A stretch of 64,000 nucleotides of DNA from Eonycteris spelaea (GCA_003508835.1 PUFA01000092.1:5988501-6052500), one strand, 5' to 3'; shown: positions 10,765 to 24,479, counted from the stretch's first letter. Translations and numbers: made by a program. Notes: generated by a model from the sequence alone, not told the origin.

Positions 10765-12820
10765 TTAAAGTTAAAATGATAACGAGCATGAGAAAATAGT
10801 CATTTACAGTCTCATATAAATGTGTGGCAAACAGTATTTCATGTCATATTTAATACATATATTTAATACATAAATTATAAAATATGATTTATTTGATAGT
10901 GGAGACATACCCTGTGACTGGCATTACACATCTAGTTGTCTAGGAAAAAAATTTAAAAATGAAAAAGAAATATAAAGCATGACCTCTGCCCTCCCAAAGA
11001 CCAAATTTTTAGACAAAAGAAGATCATAAAACAGAATATAATCAATAATATATATTATAGCAAGAATGGAGGGCTATAAAGTGATTATTACATATATCAG
11101 GTTTTCAAGACGTAGGCAAATTTCAGATATCCTGATTGGCTGTGGATATAACTTAAAAAAAAAAAGACTAAAAATTCCTCCAGCTTAGATCTAAAATTTA
11201 TCTCCTACCTAGAAATGATAAATCATCTGTCAGTATCTAGCTTTTTGGCTTGGAAGGTATAGTCATGACTATAGGATAGTGAGAGTGAGTGAAGTTCAGT
11301 AGGGCTAGAGATATCAGAAGTGTGTGTGCATGTGTGTATATGTCTGTGCATATATAAAAGAACAGAACTTGAGTGCAAATTAAAGTTAATTAATATTCTA
11401 AAATAGGAAATATACCTCCTCACCTGAAACTTTTAGGAAACAGCTTAAATGGTTATAAATGGAAGATAGCATTGAAATGAGAAGGAAACACCTGGTACAG
11501 GTTAGCAAGTCAAAAAATAATATCCAACTAATAAGTAACAGTTGTGAATTTGCAGATTATCTTTTTTTATTTATGAACTATTAGGTTTCCTAAGTTGTAA
11601 GTCTACATAACTAAAATTTTGAATTAGCTAGTTTGGATTTTTGATTAGTGCAACAGTGATTTTGTACCAAATGGAAGCATAGTGATGTGAGTTTGTAACA
11701 GGAGAAGCCAGTTGATGTTATATATGGTAGGTTTCCCAAAGAGGAATTGAACTTCTCTGGTTAAAGTTTCCAATGTAATAGACAAAAAGGAGGAAGGGAG
11801 TCCAAAGCTGTGGGAGGACCACATCGACAGAACTGATGCTGATCTAATGAGAGTAGAGAATATACCCTAAGGAGGGCAGAGGGACCCAAACTTTGGAAAG
11901 TGAATAGCATTTAGGAGCCCTGTAATCTCTAAAACTAATTTTAGAGGAGAGAGTTTAGTCAGATCAAGACTATTAAGATGAACTGGATAAGTATAGGACA
12001 TTTTCATTCACTTTAAGCAGGAGACCGTGCAAGTACTTGTAATGACTTCAAAATTCTCTTATTTTTAGTTCAGTAATCTTTTGTGTCTGTTTAATGGCAG
12101 TTAAAGGTAGGCATATAAGAGACACTCATTTTTAGTGAATGATTAGCCAAGAACTATTTACCTTGGTTTGCCACTACATCTCCAACTCTTATGTTTGGAC
12201 AGTCTAATAATAACTCAGCCTTGATGATCAGCTGGACATTCCTGAGTAAATGAATGTAGATTTGGGGGTTACTGTTGATCTGCTCCTTTCCCTCATTAGT
12301 TACAACTAGTTCTCCTTTCCCTCAAAGACAGAGGATATACAACCACCTGTACACACTGCTGTCTGCTCCACCATTTTATCTCAACGCCTTGATCTGGATG
12401 AACCCTCTCCCCTAAAGTTATTTTTTAGAGATCAAAGAACTGGAGATAAAAAAGCTTAATGTGAATGAAAATGCTTTAGTTGACATTAAATGAGGAAGGC
12501 ATGGACTCAGAATCAGAGAATTTCCTTAAATTCATCTAAACTTACACAGTCAGAAGGGTTTTTTAAAAGTACAATCTACTTGACCTTCTAAAAGTACATT
12601 TATTTTTCTTTTTAATGTAAAATCCACATTTGATTGAAAACATGAAACACATTCTCAGTTAGTGTTTTCCAGAGAAGTTTGTCATTCACTAGCTCACATG
12701 CTTAATATAAGTTTAAAGCACAGATTTAGGATAATTTATTTTCAGTAAGGAAGATGAATATATGTGAATCAAAGAACAAACTAAAAATTACAATGTTCCT
12801 TTGAAGCACACTTTAAGGGA
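10765..12820. other. Unassigned AT-rich stretch
   Basis: No gene is seen. It contains a degenerate TG-rich run at about 11321-11356 and a short A-run at 11155-11166. Nothing else is recognised by eye. Confidence 0.5.
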
Positions 12821-12824
12821 CTAG

Positions 12825-13450
12825 TCAATAAACATTTATCAAGCATTTTTGATGTTCAAGGAACTATTGTGAGAATGGAAAAAAATGTACAAAAATGTTT
12901 ATGACATGGTTTCTTCCTTTGAGAAGTTTACAGTCTAATAAGAAAGATTAACGCACAAGTATTTTAATTGTATTTTTATTGTAGCAAATGTCAAAAGAAA
13001 TACTAAAATTAGCATTAGGAATCTGGAGAGTGTTGCAGTCCCTTGGATGATAGGGTTAAGAGCATGTAGGAGACGCATGCACTTGGTTAATTTTTAAAGG
13101 ATGAAATGACAAGGGATAGAGATGAAGAGGTAGGAGTGTGGTCAAAGGAAGAAGAGCCACTGAAAAGCAAAGACAAAGAATAAATACTATGGAATGTGTT
13201 TATGAACTAGTGAGTGGGACACTTAGGTTAAAACATGTAATACCCAAGTGGGAAAAATGTAGAAATCAGGCTTACAACACCAAGTCATGGGGAGTCATGA
13301 AGGCTAGGAGTTATCGAAGGTATTTTTAAAAGACGATAACATTATTAGAGCTGTGCTTCACCAAGACAAATCTGAATTCAGTATAGAATATAACATGGAA
13401 TCAAGGTAAATAGGAGGCAACTGAGGTAGTTCAAGAGAGCTAACAAAGGT
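12825..13450 (-). mobile_element. LINE-2-like fragment, antisense
   Basis: 'caataaacatttatcaagca', 'gagaagtttacagtctaat', 'gaaagattaacgcacaagta' and 'taggaggcaactgaggtagt' follow, in order, the reverse-strand L2 3' region. A minus-strand L2 remnant is likely, with uncertain borders. Confidence 0.5.
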
Positions 13451-13454
13451 CTTA

Positions 13455-15585
13455 ATTCTCAAGATCTTCATGTCCTACATGTGTAACATCTCTTGATACT
13501 GTGTATTGACCACATACATTGCTTTACCTGCCTGGCTGGACTTTTCCCCATGATTTAATGCTGAATTTGCCACTCTGAACCTGGTGCTCAATAAGAATGC
13601 ATAATTCAAGGTACCAGTTTTTCCTAGTTTTTATCATTATGGTGTAGTTAACAGAGCCATGGCTGGCAGTGTATCAAAAAACAATCACATATAGAAGTGT
13701 AGACTGTATGTATACATAAGGGGCAAAACTAGTGGAGAGGTCTAACTGCCAATGAAAGAAGCAGAGAAGGAGTGCCTCCAAGAGGTAAGAAGAACAAACC
13801 TAAAGAGTGCAGTGCTATGGATTCTATAAGGAGGATTTTAAGAAGAACAAAGTATTCAAAGTTATCTGCTTCTGTAGAAATGAATAAAAAGGCTATGGTG
13901 TTTGGGAATCATATATCTTGTACAAACTATGCCTGTTCTAATGGTTGTACTATGGTGTAAATGTCCCCCAAAGGCATGTTTTGGGTCTTACTCAAAACCT
14001 ACCATAGTACCTGACATGTAGAAGTAACCAAGTAATTATTTCTTAAATAATTGGGTAGTCGCTCATTGTCACCTTCAAAAGAAAGTATTGCTAATGATGA
14101 GATCAGGGAGGAGGAGATTTAAAAGTGAGTAGAAAAGAAAGAAAAGCAAACAATGTAGGCTGAAATATTATGAAAAGAAATAGAGAGATAAACTCGAAGT
14201 TAATTTTTGTGTTAGTGGTGGTTGATATTCTTTGCTTTTGCCTTTTGTTTTTAAGTGTAAAGGAGATTTGAGCCCCTGTATAGGTTGTGGGTAAAAGACA
14301 ATTAAAGGATGATAGAAACCAGAGAGGAGATGGAGGTGGGAGGTAGAGAACATGATTTATTGAACAGATGTCCAAAGAAAATGTGAGGACATGGAATAAA
14401 AAGCACTCCTCAGAAAAGAAAAGTGATACTGATTCTAAGGGAAAAAGAAGACATTCTGTTATGTAACAACCAATTGATCTTTGGAACATAAATCTTGGCT
14501 GGATACAGAGAAATCCTGAGCTAAAGAATTATGATGGCTTTGACCTCTCATACAAGAAGAGAATGGGAGACAGTGCAGAGTTGAGACAATTAAGGAAAGT
14601 GGAAAAGGTTAGAAGAGCTGCCTTGGAAATACATTTAAGAGCTATAATACAGAGTTATTAGCCCCGAGGGCCCCAGGTGATGGCACAGGGCTTTGTGAAT
14701 TGTAGGTGGTTCAATCAATGTGGTTTCTGGCTTACTCCAATAGCTCAGGAATTTTTTAGACAGATATAAGCAAAGGTCACAGTGAGTTACCAAGTACTCG
14801 GATTATCAATGAGAAAAACCCAGTTGCCTATAAGCAAGAGCCAGAATTTCTCATAAATTAATTTTCATAATTAGTTGTTTAGCAATGGTCTCTCTCACTT
14901 ATGTGTAAACCCCATGATTGCAGGAAATAGTGACCAACTCAGTCAGAGCTGGCCCTTAATAAATAGTCGCTGAGCATAGAAGAGAGAAAAGAAAGGGGAG
15001 AGAGATGAAGGGAAGGAAAAAAATAAAGGCAAGTAGTAGGACTTTTAGAGCTTTTTTTAAAGATTATAGTTATGCTGTCATTATTATTTAAAAAGTGTTC
15101 CCCTTTATCAGAGTTTAAATACCCACTATACATGCTGTGGACTGTTTTCCAACATCTCATTTACTTCCAAAGAAGATGTGAAAAGCATGTTGATTGTATA
15201 TTAACTAGAGAAAAAATAAGACAGTCAATAAAATGTCCATAAAGTTTTAATTCCTAAGAGAATGTGAAGTCTGTTTCTGACAACAACATCAGATTAATCA
15301 AGAAGTCTGTCAGTGACGAATGATAAGAAAAATGGCACAATTTACTATCGTTACCAAGGACACATTCAAAAATAACTATCTCACTAGATCTTTGAGAAAT
15401 ACCTCACAGCTCTTAGAACAATCTCAAATACTGAATAAAATGTATTTCTGCCTATCGAGTGTGTTCTCAGATAATTCTTCAGAGGAAAATGGTGTTTGTT
15501 ATTCAAATAATAGACCATATTTATAAAGGGACAATTCGGTGAGTGATTTTTAAACTTTAGCTAAGTTTGACAATTTAAAAAAAAT
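13455..15585. other. Unassigned non-coding stretch
   Basis: No gene is seen. 14905-14975 has a weak L2-tail-like 'cttaataaatagtcgctgagc'. Purine-rich plus-strand stretches at 14100-14170 and 14975-15035 account for the pyrimidine-coded minus-strand frames. Confidence 0.45.
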
Positions 15586-15589
15586 GTGG

Positions 15590-15604
15590 TTTTTTTTTTT
15601 TTTT
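15590..15604. repeat. Poly-T run
   Basis: A 15-base T run preceded closely by an A-run at 15577-15584. No retroelement tail could be matched to it. Confidence 0.8.
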
Positions 15605-18075
15605 AATATCAGGAGTTACATCAATACTCAAGCCTTGTCCAGGCCTAAGGGGATCCTGATTAATAGAAAAGGTGTCTAGGAGTAACTATGACCATAGGAT
15701 CAGGCACATACATCATGGGAGAACTTCAGAGTTTCTTTGGGTGCCTGCATTTCCCAAAGTTGACATCTTTCAGAATTTTCTGAGGGCCAAATGTTATTTC
15801 TTTTGATTCATCCTCTAGTCCAAGAGTCTCTCTTATAGTATAGAATATATAATTCTAGTGGGCAGCTTTGAACCATGTAGTTCACAGTTTGATGCTAACA
15901 GACACAAGGGAAATAATGCAAACAATCAGTGGTGACTTAGAAGCACCAATAGGCTCAATCCTCCCCTAGTTATCAGATTAAAGAAGACAGAAATAATTTT
16001 GGCCTCCCTCATTATTCTGTCCCTCCCATCATATCACACCTTCATCTGATCTGGCCAGACTTTAAATGTAGCTGCTCTGCCCAGCACTCTAACCACAGTT
16101 GAACTGGGTTATGTTAACAAAAGCCTTTAAGTGCCTACCATGCTGCTTAAGTCACGTCTCTGCACACCTACCAGAGACCTCATTTTGATAACAGTGAGCT
16201 CCCTATATGAAAGTATTTCCACGTGACCACTTCAATATTTATTCTGATACATTCTTGGGATCTTAGTTCCCCTGAAAGGTCTGTGGTCCTGCCCTTATTT
16301 TTTTAAGATTGCTTCTCAGGGAGTCAGGGTTTAACTCTAAGCACCAGCCAAGTATCTGTGTTGTGTATGTCCTACCTGGATTGCCGACACTTAGCACAAT
16401 TTCTGGCATATTAGCAGCTACCTAATAAGTATTAGTTGAGTTGATTTGAAGTATGACCTGCTCTGGGTTTTCTGGCACCACACCAGTCATTTGCCTGAAG
16501 CATGTCTGAGGATTGCCACTTCCCACTCGCCTTCTGTGCTGTTCCTTGCTTGTCCAGCTGTAGCTCTGTGGTCAGGCAGGCTATCATTCAGTGTGGAGGG
16601 CCTAATGTCAGGTTTTAATCAACTGGCTGCCATGTCCTACTTTAGGTAAGAGGAAGGCTGGTGAGTAATTTCTAAAATATGACAAGGACAATCTACTTAC
16701 CATTGACAAAGTACCAATTTTCAACTTGAATTCCTAAGTCAACTCAAATTTTATGTGATGCTCCTTAAACAGCTAAGCCCTGGCTATTTGCTGTATTATA
16801 TATGGAACTTACTTTCTTTACAATGCATATGACCATGCATATAACTTATATTAATGTCAAGCTACTTTCTGCCTGCTTCTAAATTATCTAGTCAAAATGT
16901 ACTAGACTGTTCCAGGACATTTTGAAATTTTATCAAGTAGACACAAATCTTTATTTCTTGGCAAGAGAAATTGTAGTCAACCTTGAAAAATGGATGCTTA
17001 GAGAAAGTATTCAGTGACTGATCTTGTGTCAAGTAAAATTTTAAACAAGAAAATATATGTGGTGATGGTAGCTACCCATCTACAAAATAGACCACGTATT
17101 AAAATGCTTTTATTATTTCACAGTGGAAAACTTTAAGATGTAATTATTATCAGATGTTTAGATATGCTTAGGACTTAGATTTAAACTCATGCTTTCATCT
17201 TCTCTATCAAGAACAATCTACAGCCAGAAAAGGTCAGATAAGAAAGAACCAAAAAAAGCAAGATAAGTGTAGAGGTGATAAGAATGTCATTCTGAAAGAA
17301 CTTAAGTCTCGTGGTCTAAAAAAAAAAAATGCATAAATATTTCGAGGGGAGGTGGCTTGGGGGTTGCAAATAAGTTCTCTGAATTGAATCTTTGAGCAGC
17401 CAGAGAAAACAGAAGACAAACCAGTATGGTTCACATTTCCAAAGAGGAGAGACAGAGTCCATAAAACATAAATCAAAAGATTTGGGCAAGTTTATTGGCT
17501 GAATTATTAAAAACATAGTTTGTAATACATGGAAAGAAAATAGGGATAATAAGGAATAAAATCATCCCAGATTAAACTAATTGTTGGTAGAGTTACTAGA
17601 TTGGCAAGAAAGAATGATATAAACATGACATAGCATGATTGCAGCAAGATGTTAGACAATGTCATATAATATTTTGTCTTATATTCAAAACAGAGAATTA
17701 TAAATTGGGTCAAAGAAGTTGACTAAATTTAAAATGGGTTGAACAACTGTGTTAAAGAATCAGTGTTGTCCTAAAGGGAATTCTAAGGGTATCTATCATA
17801 TCTCATTAAATGCTTTTACTAGTGGTTTAAATAATAAAAGTATTCTTAGAAACTTTGAGAGTGCCTAGGCTGGGACAGATCACAAATACCCATGTGCTGG
17901 AAACAGGACATAAAAGATTTCAATTGGCTTAAGTAATAAGCCAAATGAAACAAAAATTAAACTTAAAGGAAATAAAGAGCTTTTCACATGAATTGGAAAT
18001 ACCAGAACGTTATTATGACAGAAGAGAAAGAAAGATCACCAAAAGGGCAATAAAAACAGAGAGCTTTAGTGAAAG
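15605..18075. other. Mostly unassigned, weak L2 tail near 16350-16450
   Basis: No gene is seen. 16350-16450 ('cacttagcacaatttctggc' then 'acctaataagtattagttga') resembles an L2 3' tail on the plus strand. The rest, including several short frames, is not recognised. Confidence 0.45.
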
Positions 18076-18079
18076 GACA

Positions 18080-18576
18080 GTGTATTAACTTCCTAAGATT
18101 ATAACAAGTACTAAGAACTGGATGACACAACAAAGTATCAAGAACTGGGTGACTTAAAACAACAGAAATGTGTTATCTCACAGTTCTAGAAGTCAGAAGT
18201 CCAAAATCAAGATGTCAGCACGGCCATGCTCTCTCTGATGACTCTAAGAGAAAATCCTTCCTAGCCTCTTCTGCTTCTGGCATGTGTCAGAAATCCCTGG
18301 CGTTCCTTGGCTTGTAGATGCATCACTTCAGACACATGGCCATCTTCTCCCTGTGTCTTCACATCATCTTCCCTCTGTGCGTGTCTGTCTCTGTGTCCTA
18401 ATTTTCCCTTTTCATAAGGACAACAGACATGTTGGATTAGGGCCCGCCCTAATGACCTCATTTTATTTAATTACCTCTATAAAGATCTTATTCCCAAACA
18501 AGGTCACATTCTGAGGTACTGGGGGTTAGGACTTCAACATATCTTTTGGGGAGGACACAATGCAACCCATAACAAA
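18080..18576 (-). mobile_element. MaLR/MLT1-type solo LTR, antisense
   Basis: The reverse complement of an MLT1-like LTR lies here almost end to end: 'gtgtattaacttcctaagat', 'gactt(a)aaaacaacagaaa', 'agttctagaagtcagaagtc', 'catcttctccctgtgtcttc', 'ggattagggcccgcccta', 'aaggtcacattctgaggtac', and the terminal 'gggttaggacttcaacatat'. A partial duplication of the 'caagaactgggtgac' block lies at about 18107-18153. No internal viral genes adjoin it. The short frames here are shadows of the LTR. Confidence 0.88.
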
Positions 18577-18759
18577 CAACTCTGTGTGAATCTACAGTAA
18601 TGTGCACAAAATGAAAAGCATGACTGCACAGATCAGGAGTAAGGGGGGGACTCTGTTCAGAGTCCACCTGGGAAACTGCCATGGGTTCTGGGCCTTTAAC
18701 AGGCAATCAGGATGATGAGGAAGCTTAAAACCAAATTATTGGACTGTGGTTTAGAGGAA

Positions 18760-19075
18760 ATGGGAATGTTTAGCCTGAGGAAGAACAGACAGAGGGGGAA
18801 ATGAAAGCTGCTTTCAAATACGTGATCAACTGGAAGTAGAACTAGAGTTGTTTTTTATGGCTCCGAAGTCAGAATTATATTACTGAGAGAGATTGATTCA
18901 AATGGATGAAAAGAAGATTCTGAAAGGTACCGTGTCCAGAGGCAGTTGTAATTTCATGGAAATATCGAATTCTCTATCTTTGGATGTCTTCAAGCAAAGG
19001 CTTACCACAGAGGGAGGGTGTTTGAAAGGGGATGGAAGCATTGGAAATTAGCTGAGATCATGAGTCTTCTGACCG
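18760..19075 (-). mobile_element. L3/CR1-like LINE fragment, antisense
   Basis: 'ggaatgtttagcctgaggaa', 'gctgctttcaaatacgtgat', 'ctatctttggatgtcttcaa' and 'gcaaaggcttaccacag' are successive blocks of the mammalian L3/CR1 pattern in reverse orientation. Better preserved than the 9.4 kb piece, with no coding potential. Confidence 0.65.
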
Positions 19076-19079
19076 GAAT

Positions 19080-19595
19080 ATTCAAGAACTCTGTTGAAGA
19101 AGTTTGTTTAAGTAAAGAATATTAATACCCAGACCAAGAAAGCCGTAATATCTTATAAGGAAATGAAATGTGCTAACCAAAACTTAGGGTTGTTTTCTGT
19201 TAAAGAAAATGTGGAGGAGAAAAATGAGAGAGATCACATAGTTTAACCACACAAATAAAAAATAAATGGTTTAAATAAACATAAAATATACTCAGTAAAA
19301 ATATAGAAAAACCACACAATCAAATAAGAGAAAGCAAAAACCTTATCCAAGTCCAGGAATTTTAAAATAGAAGTAGGATTTCAACTTTTATGGATGAACT
19401 ATGCAAGATAAAATCTAGAATAATAAATAGAAAATTCATTAAGGACCAACATTTTCCCCCCAATACCCAGGAACATAGAGAAAACAGAGAGAATGAATAC
19501 TATCTGGTGAAGTGAATGATTTTCCTGAAAGAAGTTTGAAGGGAGGAAGAGATCCGTGAGGAAGGGCTAGAGGAAGGGAATACACGGGCAACGCA
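19080..19595. other. Unassigned AT-rich stretch
   Basis: No recognisable gene or repeat is seen. Confidence 0.5.
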
Positions 19596-19599
19596 AAGG

Positions 19600-19790
19600 G
19601 CACCAAGTTTGAAGTAAGTCTGCAGACCAGCCGGCCTTGGCTCAGCCACCAGCCAGCTGCACAAGCTCCCACAAAACACTTCTCTGCTTCTCGGTTTGCT
19701 CTGTTATTAAAAAATAAGCAAACAGAAAATCAGATGATGTTTTTAACAATTCTATCTCGTTGTAAAATTGAGGCTCTGAAGAATAGCCAC
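19600..19790 (+). mobile_element. MIR SINE fragment
   Basis: 'ttggctcagccaccagccag', 'ctgcacaagctcccacaaaa' and 'cacttctctgcttctcggtt' correspond to the MIR 'gctctgccact...agctgtgtgacc...cttctctgtgcctcagttt' order. Confidence 0.6.
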
Positions 19791-19794
19791 AGGT

Positions 19795-20245
19795 AGAGGG
19801 TGAGGCAGTACTTTAACACAATACAGGCATAGGAACATTCAACTTTAAAAGACAAAAAGAATGAAAAGCCAATGTAGCTGTTTAAAAGAAAGAAACTAAA
19901 AGTAAGGGATTAAAACAATATGTAAATGGAAACTTACTATAAATGGAGATGTACTTATAAGGCAGTGTCTACAAAGATTGTTTTGAGTTTCGTGAAAAGT
20001 AAAAGGGAAGTCATTAAGCAGTTAGCATATAAATTATTACAATATAAAGTGTTAGCTTCATGTTACAAATGAAATTATGAGTACTTTGTAAGCAGCTGTT
20101 TACAAATATTTCTGTAAACTCTAAGGTGTAACATATCCCTAAGCTTGAGGCTATGTGTTTGACTTCCAAGTCTAATAATAACATCTAGGTAGCGTGATTT
20201 AGAATTAAGCACTTTTTTTTGCAATAACAATTTCATGAAAATTCT
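19795..20245. other. Unassigned AT-rich stretch
   Basis: No recognisable gene or repeat is seen. Confidence 0.5.
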
Positions 20246-20249
20246 CCAC

Positions 20250-21000
20250 CATATTCAATTCAACACACAGTTAGTAGCTATTTTAAGCCTTACCAGGCAT
20301 TTTTCAAGTCTAAAGAAAGACATAAATGAGAACATTTATTTATAAAACAGAATAATGGATATAATAAAACAAAAAGACTCAACATACAGAAAAATGATTA
20401 AAGAGGTGGTAATGCCTGAGCAGGGTTTTGAAGGATAAGCAGGAGTTTATTCAACACAGAAATGAGAAAACATTCTCAGAATGTTCAAAGGCAAGAAATG
20501 AAAGCAAGAAACAAGATGAAAGATTTGGGAAATTACAATTGGTTAAATATTTCTGAAACAAAGTGCTAGAAGAGACAATACAAAGGTGAAATAGGAGAAG
20601 GGACAAGTATCCCACAAAGGGCTTTCTGGGTCATTCTAGTAGCAAAGGTTTTGTTGTTTTGTGTTTTCTTATAGACAATAAAAAGGCATTGAAAGATTTT
20701 GAGTATTTAAGTGATAAGCACAAATTAGCATTTCAGGAAGATGATTCCAGCTGCAGAGTGGAGGGGGAATATGAGCTGGAGAAGTGAGGAGATGGGCTGG
20801 GAAAATAGGAAGGAACCAAATTAAAGCCATGGCGGAGAGAAAGGGTGGAGGGGTTTTGGAAGTGGAATTGGTGAGATTCTGGGAACCAGTGAGGCATGTC
20901 AGACCTGCTGTAGAGTCAGTGACAGAAAGGAACCACAGAAGGAAAAACGGGTTTGGGGCTGGGAGAGCTAGTTTGGACCACTATCAAGCTTGAGATGTAC
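20250..21000 (-). mobile_element. LINE-2 3' fragment, antisense
   Basis: 'gcctgagcagggttttgaag', 'gataagcaggagtttattca', 'ccacaaagggctttctgggt' and 'atttcaggaagatgattcca' (then 'gctgcagagtggagg') are reverse-strand L2 blocks in the right order. The short plus-strand frame near 20784 with 'atggcggagag' lies inside this repeat and is not a gene. Confidence 0.65.
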
Positions 21001-21004
21001 AGAA

Positions 21005-23455
21005 GACAAGTAAACTCACCTCTATATCATCTTTTCCTTTATAACCCCTGAATATTTGAAAAGCCTATTTTTAAAGAATAAAAACCTAAATATATGGGCT
21101 CTTTTATTAATTAAATGTCTATTTAAGAAAATGTAAGGCAACTTATGTTTTCCTCAGAGTAAGCACCCCAATGCTCTAAGGAGTTACATCTTCTAAAACA
21201 ATACCTGCCCTGATGCTGTAAAATATATTATCCAATCAAAGACCAGTTAGTTAATCAAATGCTTTGCAGCTGGAAAGTACCTGTATATGTCACACTGGAT
21301 TATCAAAGCTTAAAGAAGAGGAATGAAAAAAAAAATGCTTACTAGAAAAACTGAATAGAACTTTATCTCCCAGGATTCAAAGACTCTTGAGGTATCTTCA
21401 GTGTGCTCTTATGTGCTTCACTCAAAACTGTACACACGTGTGTGGAAATGTTCTTGCGTTTGCTGTATGCCAAGTCAACTACCCTGGTCCTTGTAATGGT
21501 CTGCACTTGTTTTGGATAGAAGAATCTGAGGGGTGACAACATCTGTAAAAAAAGCATGTGACAGTGGGCCAAGTTTGCATTCCCCTTAAGCAAAGTAGGG
21601 CCAGACTCATAGGAATGTGTTCAAGACATAACGCTAAGTTTAATATTTAACATGTAGCTGGGGAGGCCCCAGAGTTGCTTCAGTGTGTGTCAATAAACCC
21701 TATGAGAAAAACAGACTATGCAAATGGTATTTCCAAAAGTCACACATTGGCAGGCTGACAGACACTAACACATTTGGGTAGCAAAAGCCAATCCAAAGTT
21801 TTCTTGCATAATTAGTAGATTTGGTACTCTTGAGAAAGGACATTTTCCATGAAGAACTTGCTTTGAAGGCAGGCTTTCACTGCCAGGTCTCCTGGGAGAA
21901 TCATTTTTTCCAGCTCTCACTTTTGCTATCACTGACTCATCTCTCAAAGTTTAAGAGAAAACATTCTTTTGGCGGGAACATGTGGGGGTCAAGATGGAAC
22001 TATTTGAGTGTCTCCAAATGTCCCCTATGATCAGGGCTTCACATAAGTTTGCTAAGTCTCCAGTGTGATGATCCCAGCCAGCTCTGGGCTCCAGTAGTGG
22101 AGAACAGGTGACCCATAGGGATAGGTCACATGCAGAGAAAGTGCTCCACATGACCCAGCAATAGCCTGAGGGCCAGAAACCCTGTCATTCTTGGGAGGAA
22201 GTAATGATTTTCTCTTGAGAGAAGTAGAAATAAAGTTCTGGGGAGTCAGGAGTAAAAGGAGGAATGAAAGATATCTGGACACCGTAAGAAATCACTAGAA
22301 AATACCAAACTTGGGTGTCCTTCCTGAGATCCTGCAAAAATAACCTCCACTACAATTACCTAATGATGGAAACGAATATTGCCCAGAGGAACATGCTTTG
22401 ACTGACATGGTCTCTTGAATTTTAAGAGCATTTGGGGAAAACAAATTGACCCTCTGATGCTGCAGCCATAAAATATGTTACTGACTTCTTGTAGCAACTG
22501 GTTATTTTAATCTTTTCAATTCTTTTTTGTTCCTATTGGCACCTCAGGATTAAATTCATCCAAGTGTGGGTGGGTGAGATGGGGGGTTCAGATAGTGACA
22601 GCTAGTTTTTGTCTGGTTTGTTGATGACCCAAACTTCTAACCAGTGGACTATGCTTCACACCACTGAGCAGTTAATCCTCAGGATCTCAGTTCAATCCGT
22701 CAGTGACCCCGGCTGAGAATGATTCCCTTCACCAAAGTGCAGGGTGAGAACTAAAGCTATCCCTGACAGGTGAGCTTGGCAGAACACTGGCTGTATGTCT
22801 GAGCACCAAGAGCGCAAACTGCCTCTGTCTCTGGAGGCCCCATCACCAGGGTTCACGCAGCTTTGGCACTGCATAAATTATATAGAAGAAAAATAAATGG
22901 CTTCTCCTCTGGCAGGGGGCTGAAATTTTCTGATTTTTATTTTTTATTTTTTGTAAAAACACTTCACTGTTCTATAAACAGTCTCCTATAGCTCTGGTTT
23001 TATTTTAATTGCATGTATCCCTCTTTATTTTTCTTCTCACAAACCTGGGCAGTAAAGTATTGCACATTTAAAAGAAACCACATACAGAAAGAAACCACAT
23101 TCTTGGAATGAGACACCCTGAAATAGCATCTACATGTTTCTTTGGACTGATGTTCATGGATTCCATATACACAGGTTTAAAATTACTCTCTGCAATTGGG
23201 CCAGCTTTGAGTGGGTAGGGAGAAGAGCCCTTTCTTTTTCTGTGGGGTCTGATAGGCTTCTGACCTATTGCCTTAGAGCAAGGCACAGGCTCCAGGAAAT
23301 TTTCTTGGAATTCTGGTCTACTTCTTACTAAAATATAAAAGATTCTGATACCACATTTGTAAGTCATAGGAAAATATATTTTCTTATTGAAAGCCAAGAT
23401 CCCAATTATGGAATGAAAGGCTCTGTCCCCTTGAGTTTGATTTTACATATGGCAA
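21005..23455. other. Unassigned, less AT-rich stretch
   Basis: No named repeat or gene is recognised across 2.4 kb. 21360-22300 and 22560-22870 are visibly richer in G and C than the surroundings. Short frames on both strands show no domain. It could be unique sequence or repeats too old to read. Confidence 0.45.
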
Positions 23456-23458
23456 TTT

Positions 23459-23503
23459 CATAGACACATATACACACATACATATAGATACACACACATC
23501 CAT
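23459..23503. repeat. Degenerate (CA/TA)n
   Basis: An interrupted CA- and TA-rich run of the form 'acatatacacacatacatat', probably an aged dinucleotide repeat. Confidence 0.7.
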
Positions 23504-23504
23504 A

Positions 23505-24475
23505 AAAATTTACATTTATATTATGTATGTAATATTTTTTCTTTTATGCTACCTTTTATTAGATTCTAACTTCATAACTCCTCAAAAACAACTAATAAGA
23601 AATATTTAATGAACATATTTCTGTGTAACATAAAAATTATAAATTTGAAATCAGAATTCTCTCAGTGTAACTCTGTTGGAACAGAATGGTAACTTCACAG
23701 AGAGTCCTTCAATGATAGCACTTTATTGGAGCAAAATCTGTGGAGAACCAAATCACAGAAGGTTGCTTCACACAACGACCTACACGAGAAACCCAAAGGA
23801 ACAAAATTTCCGTATGAAACACAGCACCAATGGCATAGATTAGAGTAACCCTTTGTACTCCCAAAGGGGTTTGGAAAAATGGACAACTTTGAGCTGTGCC
23901 ATTCTTGTGTCTCTGGAGAGATGCCATTTCTAAGTGATAGCCATGGCCCTTCCACAAGAGACAGCCTGTGTCTCCCAGACCACCGCAATTATGCCTCGCC
24001 TCTCCTGGCCTCTGCCCGCAGCATGGGTCAAGATGCCACTACCCACTTAGAACATCCTCTTGTTGAGAGTCCCAAGGGGCTGCTCAATGCCACATATGTG
24101 ACTTTTGGGGAAACGGCACTAGGAAAATAACCCAGCATGGTTCAGAAATAGTACAACAGTAAGACCTACTATATAGTCAGTATTTTTTAAGGATTCTCTA
24201 TATATGAATGTTCCAGAAGTATCTAAGTGTTTTTTTAAATATGATTGATCTGATCGAATATAATCTAAACTACTGTCACACTCTTCTAGGCTTTCTGGAT
24301 ATCTGGGCAGAATTTTACCCTTGTTAATAAATTAGTATCATATTATTCAGCTATTGATTAAAAACATCGCTGACCTGGTGGCATGTGTACTCCCTTTAGC
24401 TCTCTATCCCCTATCTTCATACACCCTGAGTTTAGCCAGAATTGCTGTCCATCCCTTGCTTTTGGCACTTGCAGC
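23505..24475. other. Unassigned stretch with overlapping small frames
   Basis: Two minus-strand frames (97 and 82 codons) and one plus-strand frame (83 codons at 23879-24130) overlap here. The sequence at 23700-24110 is unusually GC-rich for the neighbourhood. No domain, splice context or conserved protein motif is recognised, so no gene is called. Confidence 0.4.
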
Positions 24476-24479
24476 TTTT

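Noticed and set aside
14103..14489. 128-codon minus-strand frame
   Set aside because: It is the complement of a purine-rich tract, which removes stops from the pyrimidine strand. The leucine/phenylalanine/serine bias follows from composition.
20784..20993. Plus-strand frame near an 'atggcggagag' start that resembles a strong initiation context
   Set aside because: It lies inside an antisense LINE-2 fragment whose purine-rich pattern explains both the frame and the ATG context.
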